DNA of 64,000 bases from positions 1-64,000 of the forward strand of contig NZ_JBEQZJ010000011.1 in NCBI RefSeq assembly GCF_045223415.1, written 5' to 3'. The stretch comes from Hoskinsella mucinilytica (GTDB taxonomy: Bacteria > Bacillota_I > Bacilli_A > Erysipelotrichales > Erysipelotrichaceae). Numbering within the stretch: the stretch's first letter is position 1; every line of letters starts with the position of its first letter. The position numbers and the translations under genes are program-made. The notes below the pieces were generated by a model. It did no database searches. It saw nothing but the letters and a program-made list of their open reading frames with translations, and was not told the DNA's origin. Positions 54,326 to 63,296 of this stretch are shown here, piece after piece.

Positions 54326-54544
54326 CATATACTTGAGATATTGTAAAAACTAAGGAAAAACAAATATTCTTGAAAATGAAAAGAAAATGATGTTAGTTGA
54401 AGCTTGTGTGTGAAGCAAGGCTCTATGTCAGGATGTATATAAAAGGATGCGATAAGGGAATCGTTTTTATTTATTGTAATTGATTTTTTGTACCATGAAG
54501 TAGAAAGCTTTCAGTGCTTTTCTTCAAGAATATGAGAAAAAGGC

Positions 54545-54574
54545 TTGATTTTTCAAGGTTGTATCCTATATAAT
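54545..54574 (+). promoter_or_regulatory. Promoter of the lysS T-box transcript
   Basis: TTGATT, 18 bases, TATAAT. It predicts a start near 54581. The preceding stretch 54326-54544 holds no recognised gene. Confidence 0.55.
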
Positions 54575-54580
54575 CAATAT

Positions 54581-54816
54581 GCAAATATGGCGTTGAAGAG
54601 AAAGTATGATAAATGTGGAATCATAGAGAGCATCTGTTGGTGGAAATGATGTAGGAAACTTTGTCAAAAATAAAGACTTGGAGCCTTCCGATAGGACGTT
54701 TATTCACGTTACGAATAGACTTATATTAAGTCACTAAGACTGCTTTGGGCAACCAGGTAGTGAATTAGGGTGGTACCACGATCAAGCTCTCGTCCCTATA
54801 TGGGTAGAGAGCTTTT
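54581..54816 (+). promoter_or_regulatory. T-box riboswitch controlling lysS
   Basis: The conserved T-box sequence AGGGTGGTACCACG lies at about 54767-54780. Upstream are the stem I landmarks AGAGAGC and GGTGGAAA. The terminator (54784-54816) and the lysS gene follow. T-box leaders pair with uncharged tRNA; a lysine codon (AAA) is expected in the specifier loop. A run of A residues at about 54666-54673 (TCAAAAATAAAG) is the likely place, but I could not fold the leader to prove it. Confidence 0.85.
54784..54816 (+). terminator. T-box regulated terminator
   Basis: AAGCTCTC and GAGAGCTT form the stem before TTTT, directly after the T-box motif. Confidence 0.8.
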
Positions 54817-54836
54817 ATTTATGTAAAGGAGTATAA

Positions 54837-56321
54837 ATGATGGAAAAATTGACAGAACAAGAAAAGATTCGTCGTCAGAAAATGCAGGACTTAATCGATA
54901 TGGGAATTGAGCCATTTGGAACTGCATATCAAAGAACACACAAATCAGGAGAAATTCGTGCAGCATATGAAAACTGTACAAAGGAAGAATTAGTTGAAAA
55001 GAATATTGTAGTAAAAATAGCCGGACGTATTATGACAAAACGTCGCCAAGGAAAAGCTGGATTTATGCACATTCAAGATTTGGATGGAAGAATTCAGATT
55101 TATGTTCGTAAAGACGTAATCGGAGAAGAGCAATATGAGATTTTCAAGAAATCAGATATTGGTGATATCGTGGGAATCGAAGGTATCGTAATGAAAACAG
55201 ATCATGGAGAATTATCCATTAAAGCAACTGTTTACACTCATTTAACCAAAGCACTACGACCTTTGCCTGAAAAATTCCATGGATTACAAGATACAGAGGA
55301 ACGTTTCCGTAGACGTTATGTAGATTTGATCATGAATGATACAAGCAAGAAGGTTGCGTTGATGAGACCGAGAATTATTCGTGCAATCCAGCGTTATTTA
55401 GATGGCAAAGGATTGGTAGAGGTGGAAACACCAGTTTTACAACCGATTCTTGGAGGTGCTGCCGCAAGACCGTTTGTGACACATCACAATACTTTGGATA
55501 TGGATTTTTATATGCGTATCGCAACAGAGTTACCATTAAAGAGATTGATTGTCGGTGGTTTAGAAGGTGTTTATGAGATTGGACGTCTATTCCGTAATGA
55601 AGGTATGGATGCTACACATAATCCTGAATTTACAACAGTAGAAGCTTATATGGCTTATTCTGATTTAAATGGTATGATGGATTTAATTGAAGGATTGTTT
55701 GATTATGTATCTAAAGAGGTTTTGGGAACTACTGAAATCACTTATAACGATAAAGAAATTTCATTAAAAGCACCATTTAAGCGTCTTCATATGGCAGATG
55801 CAATTAAAGAAGCATGTGGTGTGGATTTCTGGCAGGATATGAGCTATGAGGAAGCATGTGCAATCGCTAAGGAACATGAAATCGAAGTAGAGAAAAAGCA
55901 TAACAGTGTTGGTCATATCATTAATTTATTCTTTGAAAAGTATGTGGAAGAAACATTGATTCAGCCAACTTATATTTATGGTCATCCAACTTCTATTTCA
56001 CCTCTTGCGAAAAAGAATGCGCAGGATCCTAGATTTGCGGATCGATATGAATTGTTCATTGATGGACATGAGTATGCAAATGCGTTCTCTGAGTTAAATG
56101 ATCCAATTGATCAAAGAGAGCGTTTTGAAAATCAGTTGAAGCTACGTGATCTTGGTGATGATGAAGCGAATGAAATGGATGTAGATTATGTGGAAGCGTT
56201 GGAATATGGTTTGCCTCCTACTGGTGGTGTTGGTTTGGGAATCGATCGTTTTGTGATGTTATTAACAGGACAGACAACAATTAGAGAGGTTTTGCTGTTT
56301 CCGCATATGAAGAATAAGTAG
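54837..56321 (+). CDS. lysS: Lysyl-tRNA synthetase, class II
   Basis: A 494-residue enzyme charging tRNA(Lys). The N-terminal OB-fold anticodon-binding domain covers about 55-150 (AGRIMTKRRQGKAGFMHIQD). Class II motif 2 is FRNEGMDATHNPEFT and motif 3 is GLGIDRFVMLLTG. AAAGGAG precedes the ATG. It is under T-box control. The sequence changes character immediately after its stop codon. Confidence 0.96.
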   Translation: MMEKLTEQEKIRRQKMQDLIDMGIEPFGTAYQRTHKSGEIRAAYENCTKEELVEKNIVVKIAGRIMTKRRQGKAGFMHIQDLDGRIQIYVRKDVIGEEQYEIFKKSDIGDIVGIEGIVMKTDHGELSIKATVYTHLTKALRPLPEKFHGLQDTEERFRRRYVDLIMNDTSKKVALMRPRIIRAIQRYLDGKGLVEVETPVLQPILGGAAARPFVTHHNTLDMDFYMRIATELPLKRLIVGGLEGVYEIGRLFRNEGMDATHNPEFTTVEAYMAYSDLNGMMDLIEGLFDYVSKEVLGTTEITYNDKEISLKAPFKRLHMADAIKEACGVDFWQDMSYEEACAIAKEHEIEVEKKHNSVGHIINLFFEKYVEETLIQPTYIYGHPTSISPLAKKNAQDPRFADRYELFIDGHEYANAFSELNDPIDQRERFENQLKLRDLGDDEANEMDVDYVEALEYGLPPTGGVGLGIDRFVMLLTGQTTIREVLLFPHMKNK

Positions 56322-56337
56322 AGGTCTGTACAGGTAC

Positions 56338-56482
56338 CATACAGATAGCATACAACTCAAAAATGCCGATAAACAGGGCACTTTTGGATGTATACAGACA
56401 GTATACGACGATAGATAAAAATCGCTGATTTTTCCGTAAAAACGCAAAAATGTCGTGAAAAGTCGTAGAAATGTCGTGAAAA
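56338..56482. repeat. Phased direct repeats and dyads downstream of lysS
   Basis: Two imperfect copies (13 of 16 bases) of a 16-bp site, CATACAGATAGCATAC (56338) and TATACAGACAGTATAC (56391), are followed by two identical AAATGTCGTGAAAA copies 21 bp apart (56448 and 56469), with a half-copy GTCGTAGAA between. The layout resembles core and arm sites for a recombinase at an element end. No integrase gene is in the window. Confidence 0.5.
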
Positions 56483-56611
56483 TTTGATAGGAATGGCCAG
56501 TTATTATGAAGAATAATTGGTCATTTTTTATTATATATTTGTTGTCGGAAGGATTAAGTGATATGATTAAGACAAGATTGCAAATTAGAATTTGTAGAGG
56601 AGGGATTGATA

Positions 56612-57022
56612 ATGAATGGAAAAGATGTACGTGTAGGTGTAAGCCTGCTGGTTGGTGACATGGAAAACATGGTTCGATTTTATAGAGATACACTAGGTTT
56701 TCAAACTCAATGGAATGACGGACCTTTTGCGGATTTTGAAACTGCAAGTGGAGAACTATCCTTATTTATGTATAGCAGGAAAGAATTTGTAAAGGCAATA
56801 GGAGAAGATTATGTACTTCCAAAGGGTATCAATCAGACATTTGAAATCGCCCTTTGGCTATCCAATTTTGCTGAGGTGGATTTGGAGTATGAGCGTCTGT
56901 CAAAGTTGGGTGTGCAGTTTCCCACAGGAGCACCCATCACTTATCCTTTCGGTATCCGCAACTTTTACGTAGCTGATCCTGAGGGGAATTTGCTTGAAAT
57001 TGGAAGTACAAGTGAAACATAG
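56612..57022 (+). CDS. VOC-superfamily (glyoxalase-like) protein
   Basis: A 136-residue protein with the paired beta-alpha-beta-beta-beta layout of the vicinal oxygen chelate family (VRVGVSLLVGDMENMVRFYRD at the start, IRNFYVADPEGNLLEIGS at the end). Members include glyoxalases, bleomycin/fosfomycin-resistance proteins and dioxygenases; specificity cannot be set. AGGAGGG precedes the ATG. Neighbours are two other small enzyme-like genes. Confidence 0.8.
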   Translation: MNGKDVRVGVSLLVGDMENMVRFYRDTLGFQTQWNDGPFADFETASGELSLFMYSRKEFVKAIGEDYVLPKGINQTFEIALWLSNFAEVDLEYERLSKLGVQFPTGAPITYPFGIRNFYVADPEGNLLEIGSTSET

Positions 57023-57122
57023 GATAGAAACTCTACAAATTCTAGTTATGTAAAGGTAATGAAGTTATAGCAATTACAATAGCTATTGTTTTGAATAGAA
57101 AAAAAGAAAGTGGAGGTATTTT

Positions 57123-57470
57123 ATGTTTAATGAAATATGTATATATGAGGCAAAACTGACCAAGTTAGATGAAATTGAAGAACTGATGAAGGAAGTAGCG
57201 GAATTTTACTTGGAGCAAGATGGTGTTATTGATGTACACTATATAAAACGTACTCACCGACAAAAAGATTTCAATGCAGTTAAAGAGGGAGAATTACCTG
57301 TTCGTCTTACAAGAAATGTAGGTAAGGTGACATATGTCTTGTATTGGGTGCTGGAAAATGAAGAAGTACATGCAAGAGTTGGGAAACTTGGTATAGAAAA
57401 ATTCTATAAACGTTGGAATAGGTGTTTAACCACAATGCCCAAAATAATCTTGGGTGAGAATATTGTTTGA
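57123..57470 (+). CDS. Hypothetical protein, possible dimeric alpha-beta barrel
   Basis: A 115-residue soluble protein. The order of a first strand (NEICIYEAKL), a helix (DEIEELMKEVAEFYLEQ) and a strand pair resembles antibiotic-biosynthesis-monooxygenase-like ferredoxin folds, but no motif confirms it. TGGAGG precedes the ATG. It lies between the VOC and SnoaL-like genes. Confidence 0.55.
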   Translation: MFNEICIYEAKLTKLDEIEELMKEVAEFYLEQDGVIDVHYIKRTHRQKDFNAVKEGELPVRLTRNVGKVTYVLYWVLENEEVHARVGKLGIEKFYKRWNRCLTTMPKIILGENIV

Positions 57471-57525
57471 TTTACAAATTTCAGTTTATCGGCTTTAAAC
57501 ATGAGTAATAAAAATTAGAATTTGT

Positions 57526-57936
57526 ATGAATGATAAAGAAAAAATCAAGTATTTTTGTGAAGTGGTAACATCTAATGGTCTCATAAATGAAGTTGAAAAT
57601 TATGTTTCAACGAATTGTACCACTAGAGTTGGAGAAAAATCATATTATGTAGGTATTGAGGGTATGAAAGAGCATATTACAGCCGTGAGACAAACATATC
57701 CAGACTTGAAAATGACAGTAATTCGACAGTATAGTGATGGAGATTATATTATTTCCGAATTTATCGCAGAAGGAACACATAAAGGTGAATGGCTAGGAAT
57801 GAAACCAACTGGAAAGAAATTAACTTTTACAGGAGTAGATGTAGATAAAGTTATTGATGGGAAAATTGTTGAGCATAGCGGTGCTATGAACACTTTTGAA
57901 ACATTGTTTGAAGAAGAAATTATCAAACCCGCATAG
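57526..57936 (+). CDS. SnoaL-like / ester cyclase family protein
   Basis: A 136-residue NTF2-fold protein of the SnoaL/ester cyclase type. The signature is HITAVRQTYPDLKMTV, EFIAEGTHKGEWLGMKPTGK and VDVDKVIDGKIVEHSG. Proteins of this type often act on small organic metabolites. No good ribosome site precedes the ATG. Substrate unknown. Confidence 0.75.
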   Translation: MNDKEKIKYFCEVVTSNGLINEVENYVSTNCTTRVGEKSYYVGIEGMKEHITAVRQTYPDLKMTVIRQYSDGDYIISEFIAEGTHKGEWLGMKPTGKKLTFTGVDVDKVIDGKIVEHSGAMNTFETLFEEEIIKPA

Positions 57937-57959
57937 CAATAAATTGCAGTTTGTAGGAT

Positions 57960-57994
57960 GAAAGCATGACTCAAAGCGAATCATGCTTTTTTTT
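57960..57994 (+). terminator. Terminator after the SnoaL-like gene
   Basis: AAAGCATGA and TCATGCTTT form the stem with an 11-base loop, followed by eight T residues. Confidence 0.85.
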
Positions 57995-58091
57995 GAATCA
58001 TCTATGTTAACTCAAAATGGATTTTATTACAAGAATAGACTTTGTATAGATAAGAGGTCTATAATGGAAGAAAGAAGGAGGGAGAAGAATC

Positions 58092-58841
58092 ATGAGAAAA
58101 CTACTTACTATGCTTACAATAGCATTCATGCTTGTGGGGTGTGCCTCATCAAATGATGCTGAAAAAACTGCAGGAAAGAAGGCTGATTCAGATATCAAAG
58201 TTGAGGAAAAGGATAAGGAATCAAAGGATGAAAAAGAGAAGGCAGATAATGAGAATAAGGATATCTCCAATGTAGATGATAAAAAGGAAGAGACGGTAAA
58301 GAAGAACTCAGAAACAAAAAGTACGGGCAACAATAGCTCAACTTCTAAGGATGACAGTAAAAATTCACAAAGCACATCAGGAAAAGGTGAAACAAGCAAT
58401 AAGCAAGATAGGCCAAGCTCAGGTTCATCAAACGCAGCTAAACCAAGTCAACCAAGTGATACTACTAAGCCAACAAAGCCTGTTGAAACTCCTCCGCCAG
58501 TAGAAGAAGAACCTGCACCACCAATTAATCAGCAGGCAAAGGCAGATCAGGTATTTGCACAAATCAACGCATACAGACAACAAAACGGATTAGCACCATT
58601 TACATATTCAAATGATTTGAAAAGTAGGTGTGACTCGCATGCACAAGCAATGGCAAATGCAGAGGCACTATGGCACAGTGGAAATGGTGCTGAATGCATA
58701 ACTAACTATGATGATCCTTTCTCTGCATGGGTGAATTCTCCTGCACATAGAGATTTATTATTAAGTAATGGAACAGAAGCAGCAGTAGGAATATATTTTT
58801 ACAACGATTATTATTATTCAGTATTTCAAACAAGGTGGTAA
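58092..58841 (+). CDS. CAP-domain lipoprotein
   Basis: A 249-residue surface lipoprotein. The signal peptide ends in the lipobox MLVGC (Cys about 20). A long low-complexity spacer rich in Lys, Glu, Ser and then Pro follows to about residue 150. The CAP/SCP domain is at the C-terminus (FAQINAYRQQNGLAPF, SRCDSHAQAMAN, WVNSPAHRDLLL). CAP-domain proteins occur as cargo of conjugative elements and as secreted factors; biochemical role unknown. Confidence 0.85.
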   Translation: MRKLLTMLTIAFMLVGCASSNDAEKTAGKKADSDIKVEEKDKESKDEKEKADNENKDISNVDDKKEETVKKNSETKSTGNNSSTSKDDSKNSQSTSGKGETSNKQDRPSSGSSNAAKPSQPSDTTKPTKPVETPPPVEEEPAPPINQQAKADQVFAQINAYRQQNGLAPFTYSNDLKSRCDSHAQAMANAEALWHSGNGAECITNYDDPFSAWVNSPAHRDLLLSNGTEAAVGIYFYNDYYYSVFQTRW

Positions 58842-58845
58842 ATAG

Positions 58846-58873
58846 GCACGATCTGAGATGGTCGTGTTTTTTT
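58846..58873 (+). terminator. Terminator after the CAP-domain gene
   Basis: CACGA and TCGTG separated by 10 bases, followed by seven T residues; the stem is short. Confidence 0.6.
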
Positions 58874-58892
58874 ATGGAAAGGAGTACAAAAA

Positions 58893-58922
58893 ATGAATTA
58901 CTATAAGGTAGGTTTCTTTTAG
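58893..58922 (+). CDS. Nine-residue leader ORF with following hairpin
   Basis: MNYYKVGFF, preceded by AAAGGAG at good spacing. Its stop codon lies inside a perfect hairpin TAGGGCA-GTAA-TGCCCTA (58920-58937). A terminator (58966-59002) separates it from the large surface protein. The arrangement suggests attenuation. Confidence 0.45.
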   Translation: MNYYKVGFF

Positions 58923-58965
58923 GGCAGTAATGCCCTAAATTTAAAAAGTGAATGAAACAGCGTAT

Positions 58966-59002
58966 GGACATGAGGTCATTATATACCTTGTGTCCTTTTT
59001 TA
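58966..59002 (+). terminator. Terminator-like hairpin before the large surface protein
   Basis: GGACATGAGGT pairs with ACCTTGTGTCC through two wobble pairs and is followed by six T residues, 17 bases before the next ATG. Confidence 0.65.
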
Positions 59003-59018
59003 TTAGGAGGAAAATACG

Positions 59019-62000
59019 ATGAAAGACAAAATAAAAAAAGTAATACATAAGGTGCTGTTGACAGTAGCGACCATATTCATCACTCTATCAACCATATTTA
59101 GTTCTACGCCTTTGCAGGTTCATGCGGCTGAAGAGAAAGTATACTTCGAAGTGAATAAGGCACAAGAAGTATTAAATGAAGCCAAAAAGCATCTTGGAAA
59201 ACCATATGTATGGGGTGCTGCTGGACCGAATAGCTTTGACTGCTCTGGATATGTTTCTTATGTGTTTAAACAGGTTGGATTGAAGTTCAATGCTGATCGT
59301 TTTACAACTTACTCGATTGAAAGTTACCTAGATGGATTAGGAATAACAAGCTATACCTATAACACGAATGAGGCAAATCCCAAAAATGCCAAAGCAGGCG
59401 ATATTATCTTATATTATGATAATACTGGAGATGCCCTCCATATGGGAATCTATATGGGAAATGGGAAAGTCATTCACTGTGCTGCAGAAATGCCATCTGG
59501 CCCTCAACAGCAAGTAATGATAAGTGATGCTGATGCGCTAGGAAGCAAACATGGGACAAGCATTGTGAAATACAAAGCATACCGAGTGTTTCCGGATAAA
59601 GGTGGCGTGAGATTAAAGAAAACAGATGAATTTGGAAATGCATTGGCTGGTGTGAAGTTTAAGATAACACTTCCTAACGGATCATCAAGAACAGTAACAA
59701 CAAATGCAAATGGTATCTGGGATTCAGAAATAGAAAATGTGCCTTTAGATACAGGAACATATCAATATCAAGAAATATCAACAATAGAGGGATATTTATT
59801 AGACAGCACAGTAAGGTCATTCACCATTACTGCAGGTGTCAAAGCGAATGAGAATGTAAAAGTCGTTACAAACAAAGAGCCAAGTGCTGAGATCAATGTC
59901 ATCAAGACGAATACCAATGGCGATCGGGTAGCGAATACAGTGTTCAATGTTTATGCTGATGAGAATATAACAAATAGAGCAGGTTCTAAAGTGTATTATC
60001 CAAAGGATCAGCTCGTTTCCACATTGACAACTTCTTCATCAGGAGAAGCCTCTGTTAAAGTACCGTTGGGAAGATATCGCATTGTTGAATATCAAGTACC
60101 ATCAGGATATATTCTCAATACACAAGTACACACAGTGACACTTGCATATAAGGATCAGAAAACTTCTGTTGTTTCTTCCTCAACGACCATCGTAAATGAA
60201 GATCAGAAGGGGAAAATTACCTTAAAGAAATCTTTTGATACATCACAAACGGATGGAAAGTATGGAGATGCGTACTTACAGGATAACCAGTATGCTCTAA
60301 TCGCAAAGGAGCAGATCATGAATGCTGCTGGTACTGTGAAGTATTATGATAAAGATCAGATTGTTTCCTACCAGAAGACAGATTCATCAGGAAATATCAT
60401 GTGGGATAATCTACCTTTAGGAAATTACAGTATTCAAGAAACGGATACAAATGGCAGTCTGCAGCTTAATTCAGGAAGTATAAATGTTTCTTTGACTTAT
60501 GCAGGTCAAACAGTTTCTAAAGCTGTAGTGAACAAAACAACATCAGATAAACCAAATATGCAGAAAATTCAGATATTCAAATCAGGAATTGACGGTACCT
60601 CTGGTGTATATGATGGACTGGCAGGAGTAGAATTCACATTTAAACTGAAATCAGAAGTGGATAAAAAGGGATGGGATTCAGCAACGGTCTATGATGTTAT
60701 TACAACAGACAGAAAAGGCAATGCGACCACTAAATATCTGCCTTATGGTGTGTATCTGGTAAGAGAAACAAAGACTCCAGCAGATCGTACACCGGCACCA
60801 GATTTCACTGTGTCCATCAGCAAGAACTATACCATGTACGATAAGGATGATCAGATTAAAAAGATCAATGTGAACAATGCGCCTTTATCTGCACAGGTAC
60901 GTCTTGTGAAAGAAGATTATGATACAGGAAAAGCAGTCACATTAAATAGTGCCAGTTTCAAAATCAAGGATGAAAAAGGTAACTATATTGTTCAGAAGCT
61001 AGGTGGAATCAAGATTGATACCTTTACAACAAACAGCAAGAATCAGATTGTTTCCATCTTCGGAAAACAGGGAGAAGTTACGCTGCCTTTAAAACTACAA
61101 TCTGGAAACTACACGATTGAAGAAATCAAACTTCCGGAAGGCTTCCTTGAACTTGAAAAACCAATTACGTTCAAGATAGAAAACATCAGGGATATGGACA
61201 AGGATGAGGATCAGGAACCCATTATCACTGTCAAAGTCAAAAACAGACAGCCAAAAGGTGAGCTGACGATTGAGAAATCAGACAAAGATACTGGAGCTCC
61301 ACTGGAGAATGTTGAGTATAGCTTAACTGCTAAAAAGGACATTATCAGCATGATTGATGGTTCTACTCTTTTCAAAGCCGGTGAGATTGTATATGAAGGC
61401 GAGACAGATGCAAAAGGTACGATCGTTGTGAAAAACATCAATATGGGTGAATATCTATTGAGAGAAAAGCTGACAGTAGAAGGCTATATACTTTCAGAAG
61501 AAACACATGAGGTCACCTTTACAAAAAAGGATAACACAACGAAACTTTACAAGATTGGTGTCAATGTTACTAATATAGCACCAAAAGGAGAAATCCATTT
61601 AGTTAAGACAGATAAAGCCACATCAGAATATTTGAGTGGTGTTATTTATCAGTTGACTGCTAAAGAAGATATTGTCAGTCTTGATGGTAGAAATACTGTT
61701 CTTTATAAAGCTGGTGATCCTGTATCTGTTGATATTTCAGAAGAAGGCAGATATATGACGAATGAGAAAGGTGAAATCAATATCGCTAATCTTCCTCTTG
61801 GAAATTATGAGCTTAGAGAAGTTGAAACATTGGAAGGATACTGTGTAGATACAACGGTTTATGATATCGACTTAAGCTATGATCATAGTGAGAAAACATT
61901 GTATAGGAAAGATCTTGCAGTGACCAATATTGCCCCAAAAGGAGAAATTCATCTAGTCAAAACAGATAAGGATACCTCTGAAAATTTAAGTGGAGTCATT

Positions 62001-63203
62001 TATCAGTTAACTGCAAAGGAAGATATTGTGAGCTTGGATGGCAGAAACACTGTTCTTTATAAAGCAGGTGCTCCTGTATCAGTTGATATCTCAGAAGATG
62101 GAAGATACATGACGAATGAAAAGGGTGAAATCAATATTGCTGGTCTTCCATTAGGAAACTATGAATTAAAAGAAATTCAGGCGTTGGATGGATACTATGT
62201 GGATACAACGGTTTATGACATAGACCTGAGCTATGATCATAGTGATAAAACCTTGTATACTGAATCCCTAGCTGTGACAAATATGAAAACAGTCACTGAA
62301 ATTTCAAAAGTGGATGCAACGGATGAGAAAGAACTGGAAGGCGCAAAGCTATCTCTGTTTGATAAAGAAGACAACCTTATTGAAGAATGGGAATCAGGAA
62401 TAGAACCGCATATCATTCGAGGCTTATTGATCGGTATGGAATATCGCTTGCATGAGAATCTTGCACCGTTAGGATATGCAACAGCTTCTGATGTTACTTT
62501 CACAGTTGATGCTTCAGGAGAAACAACAAAAGTTGTGATGAAGGATGAAATAACAAAAACAGAAATACTGAAGGTGGATGCTGAAACGAAGAAATCATTA
62601 GCTGGTGCTGAATTGAAAGTGTTAGAAAAAGAAAGTGGAAAGGTCATTGATGAATGGACAAGCAGTGAAGAAATGCATTCTATTACTGGTTTACATGTAG
62701 GCGAGTCTTATGTTCTTCATGAGGAAAAATCACCTTCAGGATATCATAAAGCTAAGGATGTTGAGTTCACAGTAGCCGACAGTGGAGAAATTCTGAAAGT
62801 AGAGATGAGTGATCGTATCACAAAAATCACTGTGGAAAAACAAGATGCAGAAACTGGAGAAGCACTGGAAGGTGCTGTTCTATCCATCGTGGATAAAGAA
62901 ACAGGGAAAGTAGTAGATACATGGAAATCTGGCAAGGAGCTGCATGAAATCAAAGGACTTGTTGTTGGAAAGACTTATATCTTAAAAGAGATCAGTGCAC
63001 CATCCCATTATGAAAAAGCAGCGGATATTGAGTTCATAGTTAAAGAGGATGTAGATGTTCAGGAGTTGATCATGAAGGATAAGAAAACACCGCTTACAAC
63101 AGTAAAGACAGGAGATGAAACCAAGGTGATACCATTAATTGCTGTGTTCCTTGGAGCAGGGATTGCAGCATTTGTATTGTTTAAAAAAGCTAAAAAAGAA
63201 TAG
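59019..63203 (+). CDS. Large surface protein: NlpC/P60 hydrolase fused to Cna-B/SpaA repeats
   Basis: A 1394-residue exported protein. A signal peptide ends near residue 35 (PLQVHAAEE). An NlpC/P60 cysteine peptidase follows (about 45-190) with catalytic Cys in SFDCSGYVSYVF and His in ALHMGIYMGNG. From about residue 195 there is a chain of Cna-B/SpaA-like domains that probably form isopeptide bonds. Two are almost identical 118-residue copies, then come three ~90-residue copies (KTEILKVDAETKKSLAGAEL type). The C-terminus has VKTGDE, a hydrophobic span and a KKAKKE tail, a cell-wall sorting signal without LPxTG. Similar proteins occur in conjugative elements, where they may aid wall opening and mating contact. 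AGGAGG precedes the ATG. Confidence 0.88.
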   Translation: MKDKIKKVIHKVLLTVATIFITLSTIFSSTPLQVHAAEEKVYFEVNKAQEVLNEAKKHLGKPYVWGAAGPNSFDCSGYVSYVFKQVGLKFNADRFTTYSIESYLDGLGITSYTYNTNEANPKNAKAGDIILYYDNTGDALHMGIYMGNGKVIHCAAEMPSGPQQQVMISDADALGSKHGTSIVKYKAYRVFPDKGGVRLKKTDEFGNALAGVKFKITLPNGSSRTVTTNANGIWDSEIENVPLDTGTYQYQEISTIEGYLLDSTVRSFTITAGVKANENVKVVTNKEPSAEINVIKTNTNGDRVANTVFNVYADENITNRAGSKVYYPKDQLVSTLTTSSSGEASVKVPLGRYRIVEYQVPSGYILNTQVHTVTLAYKDQKTSVVSSSTTIVNEDQKGKITLKKSFDTSQTDGKYGDAYLQDNQYALIAKEQIMNAAGTVKYYDKDQIVSYQKTDSSGNIMWDNLPLGNYSIQETDTNGSLQLNSGSINVSLTYAGQTVSKAVVNKTTSDKPNMQKIQIFKSGIDGTSGVYDGLAGVEFTFKLKSEVDKKGWDSATVYDVITTDRKGNATTKYLPYGVYLVRETKTPADRTPAPDFTVSISKNYTMYDKDDQIKKINVNNAPLSAQVRLVKEDYDTGKAVTLNSASFKIKDEKGNYIVQKLGGIKIDTFTTNSKNQIVSIFGKQGEVTLPLKLQSGNYTIEEIKLPEGFLELEKPITFKIENIRDMDKDEDQEPIITVKVKNRQPKGELTIEKSDKDTGAPLENVEYSLTAKKDIISMIDGSTLFKAGEIVYEGETDAKGTIVVKNINMGEYLLREKLTVEGYILSEETHEVTFTKKDNTTKLYKIGVNVTNIAPKGEIHLVKTDKATSEYLSGVIYQLTAKEDIVSLDGRNTVLYKAGDPVSVDISEEGRYMTNEKGEINIANLPLGNYELREVETLEGYCVDTTVYDIDLSYDHSEKTLYRKDLAVTNIAPKGEIHLVKTDKDTSENLSGVIYQLTAKEDIVSLDGRNTVLYKAGAPVSVDISEDGRYMTNEKGEINIAGLPLGNYELKEIQALDGYYVDTTVYDIDLSYDHSDKTLYTESLAVTNMKTVTEISKVDATDEKELEGAKLSLFDKEDNLIEEWESGIEPHIIRGLLIGMEYRLHENLAPLGYATASDVTFTVDASGETTKVVMKDEITKTEILKVDAETKKSLAGAELKVLEKESGKVIDEWTSSEEMHSITGLHVGESYVLHEEKSPSGYHKAKDVEFTVADSGEILKVEMSDRITKITVEKQDAETGEALEGAVLSIVDKETGKVVDTWKSGKELHEIKGLVVGKTYILKEISAPSHYEKAADIEFIVKEDVDVQELIMKDKKTPLTTVKTGDETKVIPLIAVFLGAGIAAFVLFKKAKKE
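61581..62288 (+). repeat. Tandem 354-bp repeat within the surface protein gene
   Basis: Two in-frame copies (61581-61934, 61935-62288) encode near-identical Cna-B units beginning PKGEIHLVKTDK. They differ at scattered, mostly silent positions, so the duplication is not brand new. Confidence 0.85.
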
Positions 63204-63296
63204 ATGCTGTGTTCAATATGGAAGGAGGTGATCATGTGTATATGAACGCAATGAAATTTATTTAGAAAATGAAAATTAAGAGGAGGTGAGAGCCTA

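Noticed and set aside
56262..56747. 161-codon minus-strand frame spanning the end of lysS and the VOC gene
   Set aside because: Repetitive Phe/Leu/Thr composition comes from the phased repeats; no start context and it overlaps two real genes.
61211..62953. Minus-strand frames inside the surface protein gene
   Set aside because: Serine/threonine-rich shadows of repetitive sense codons.
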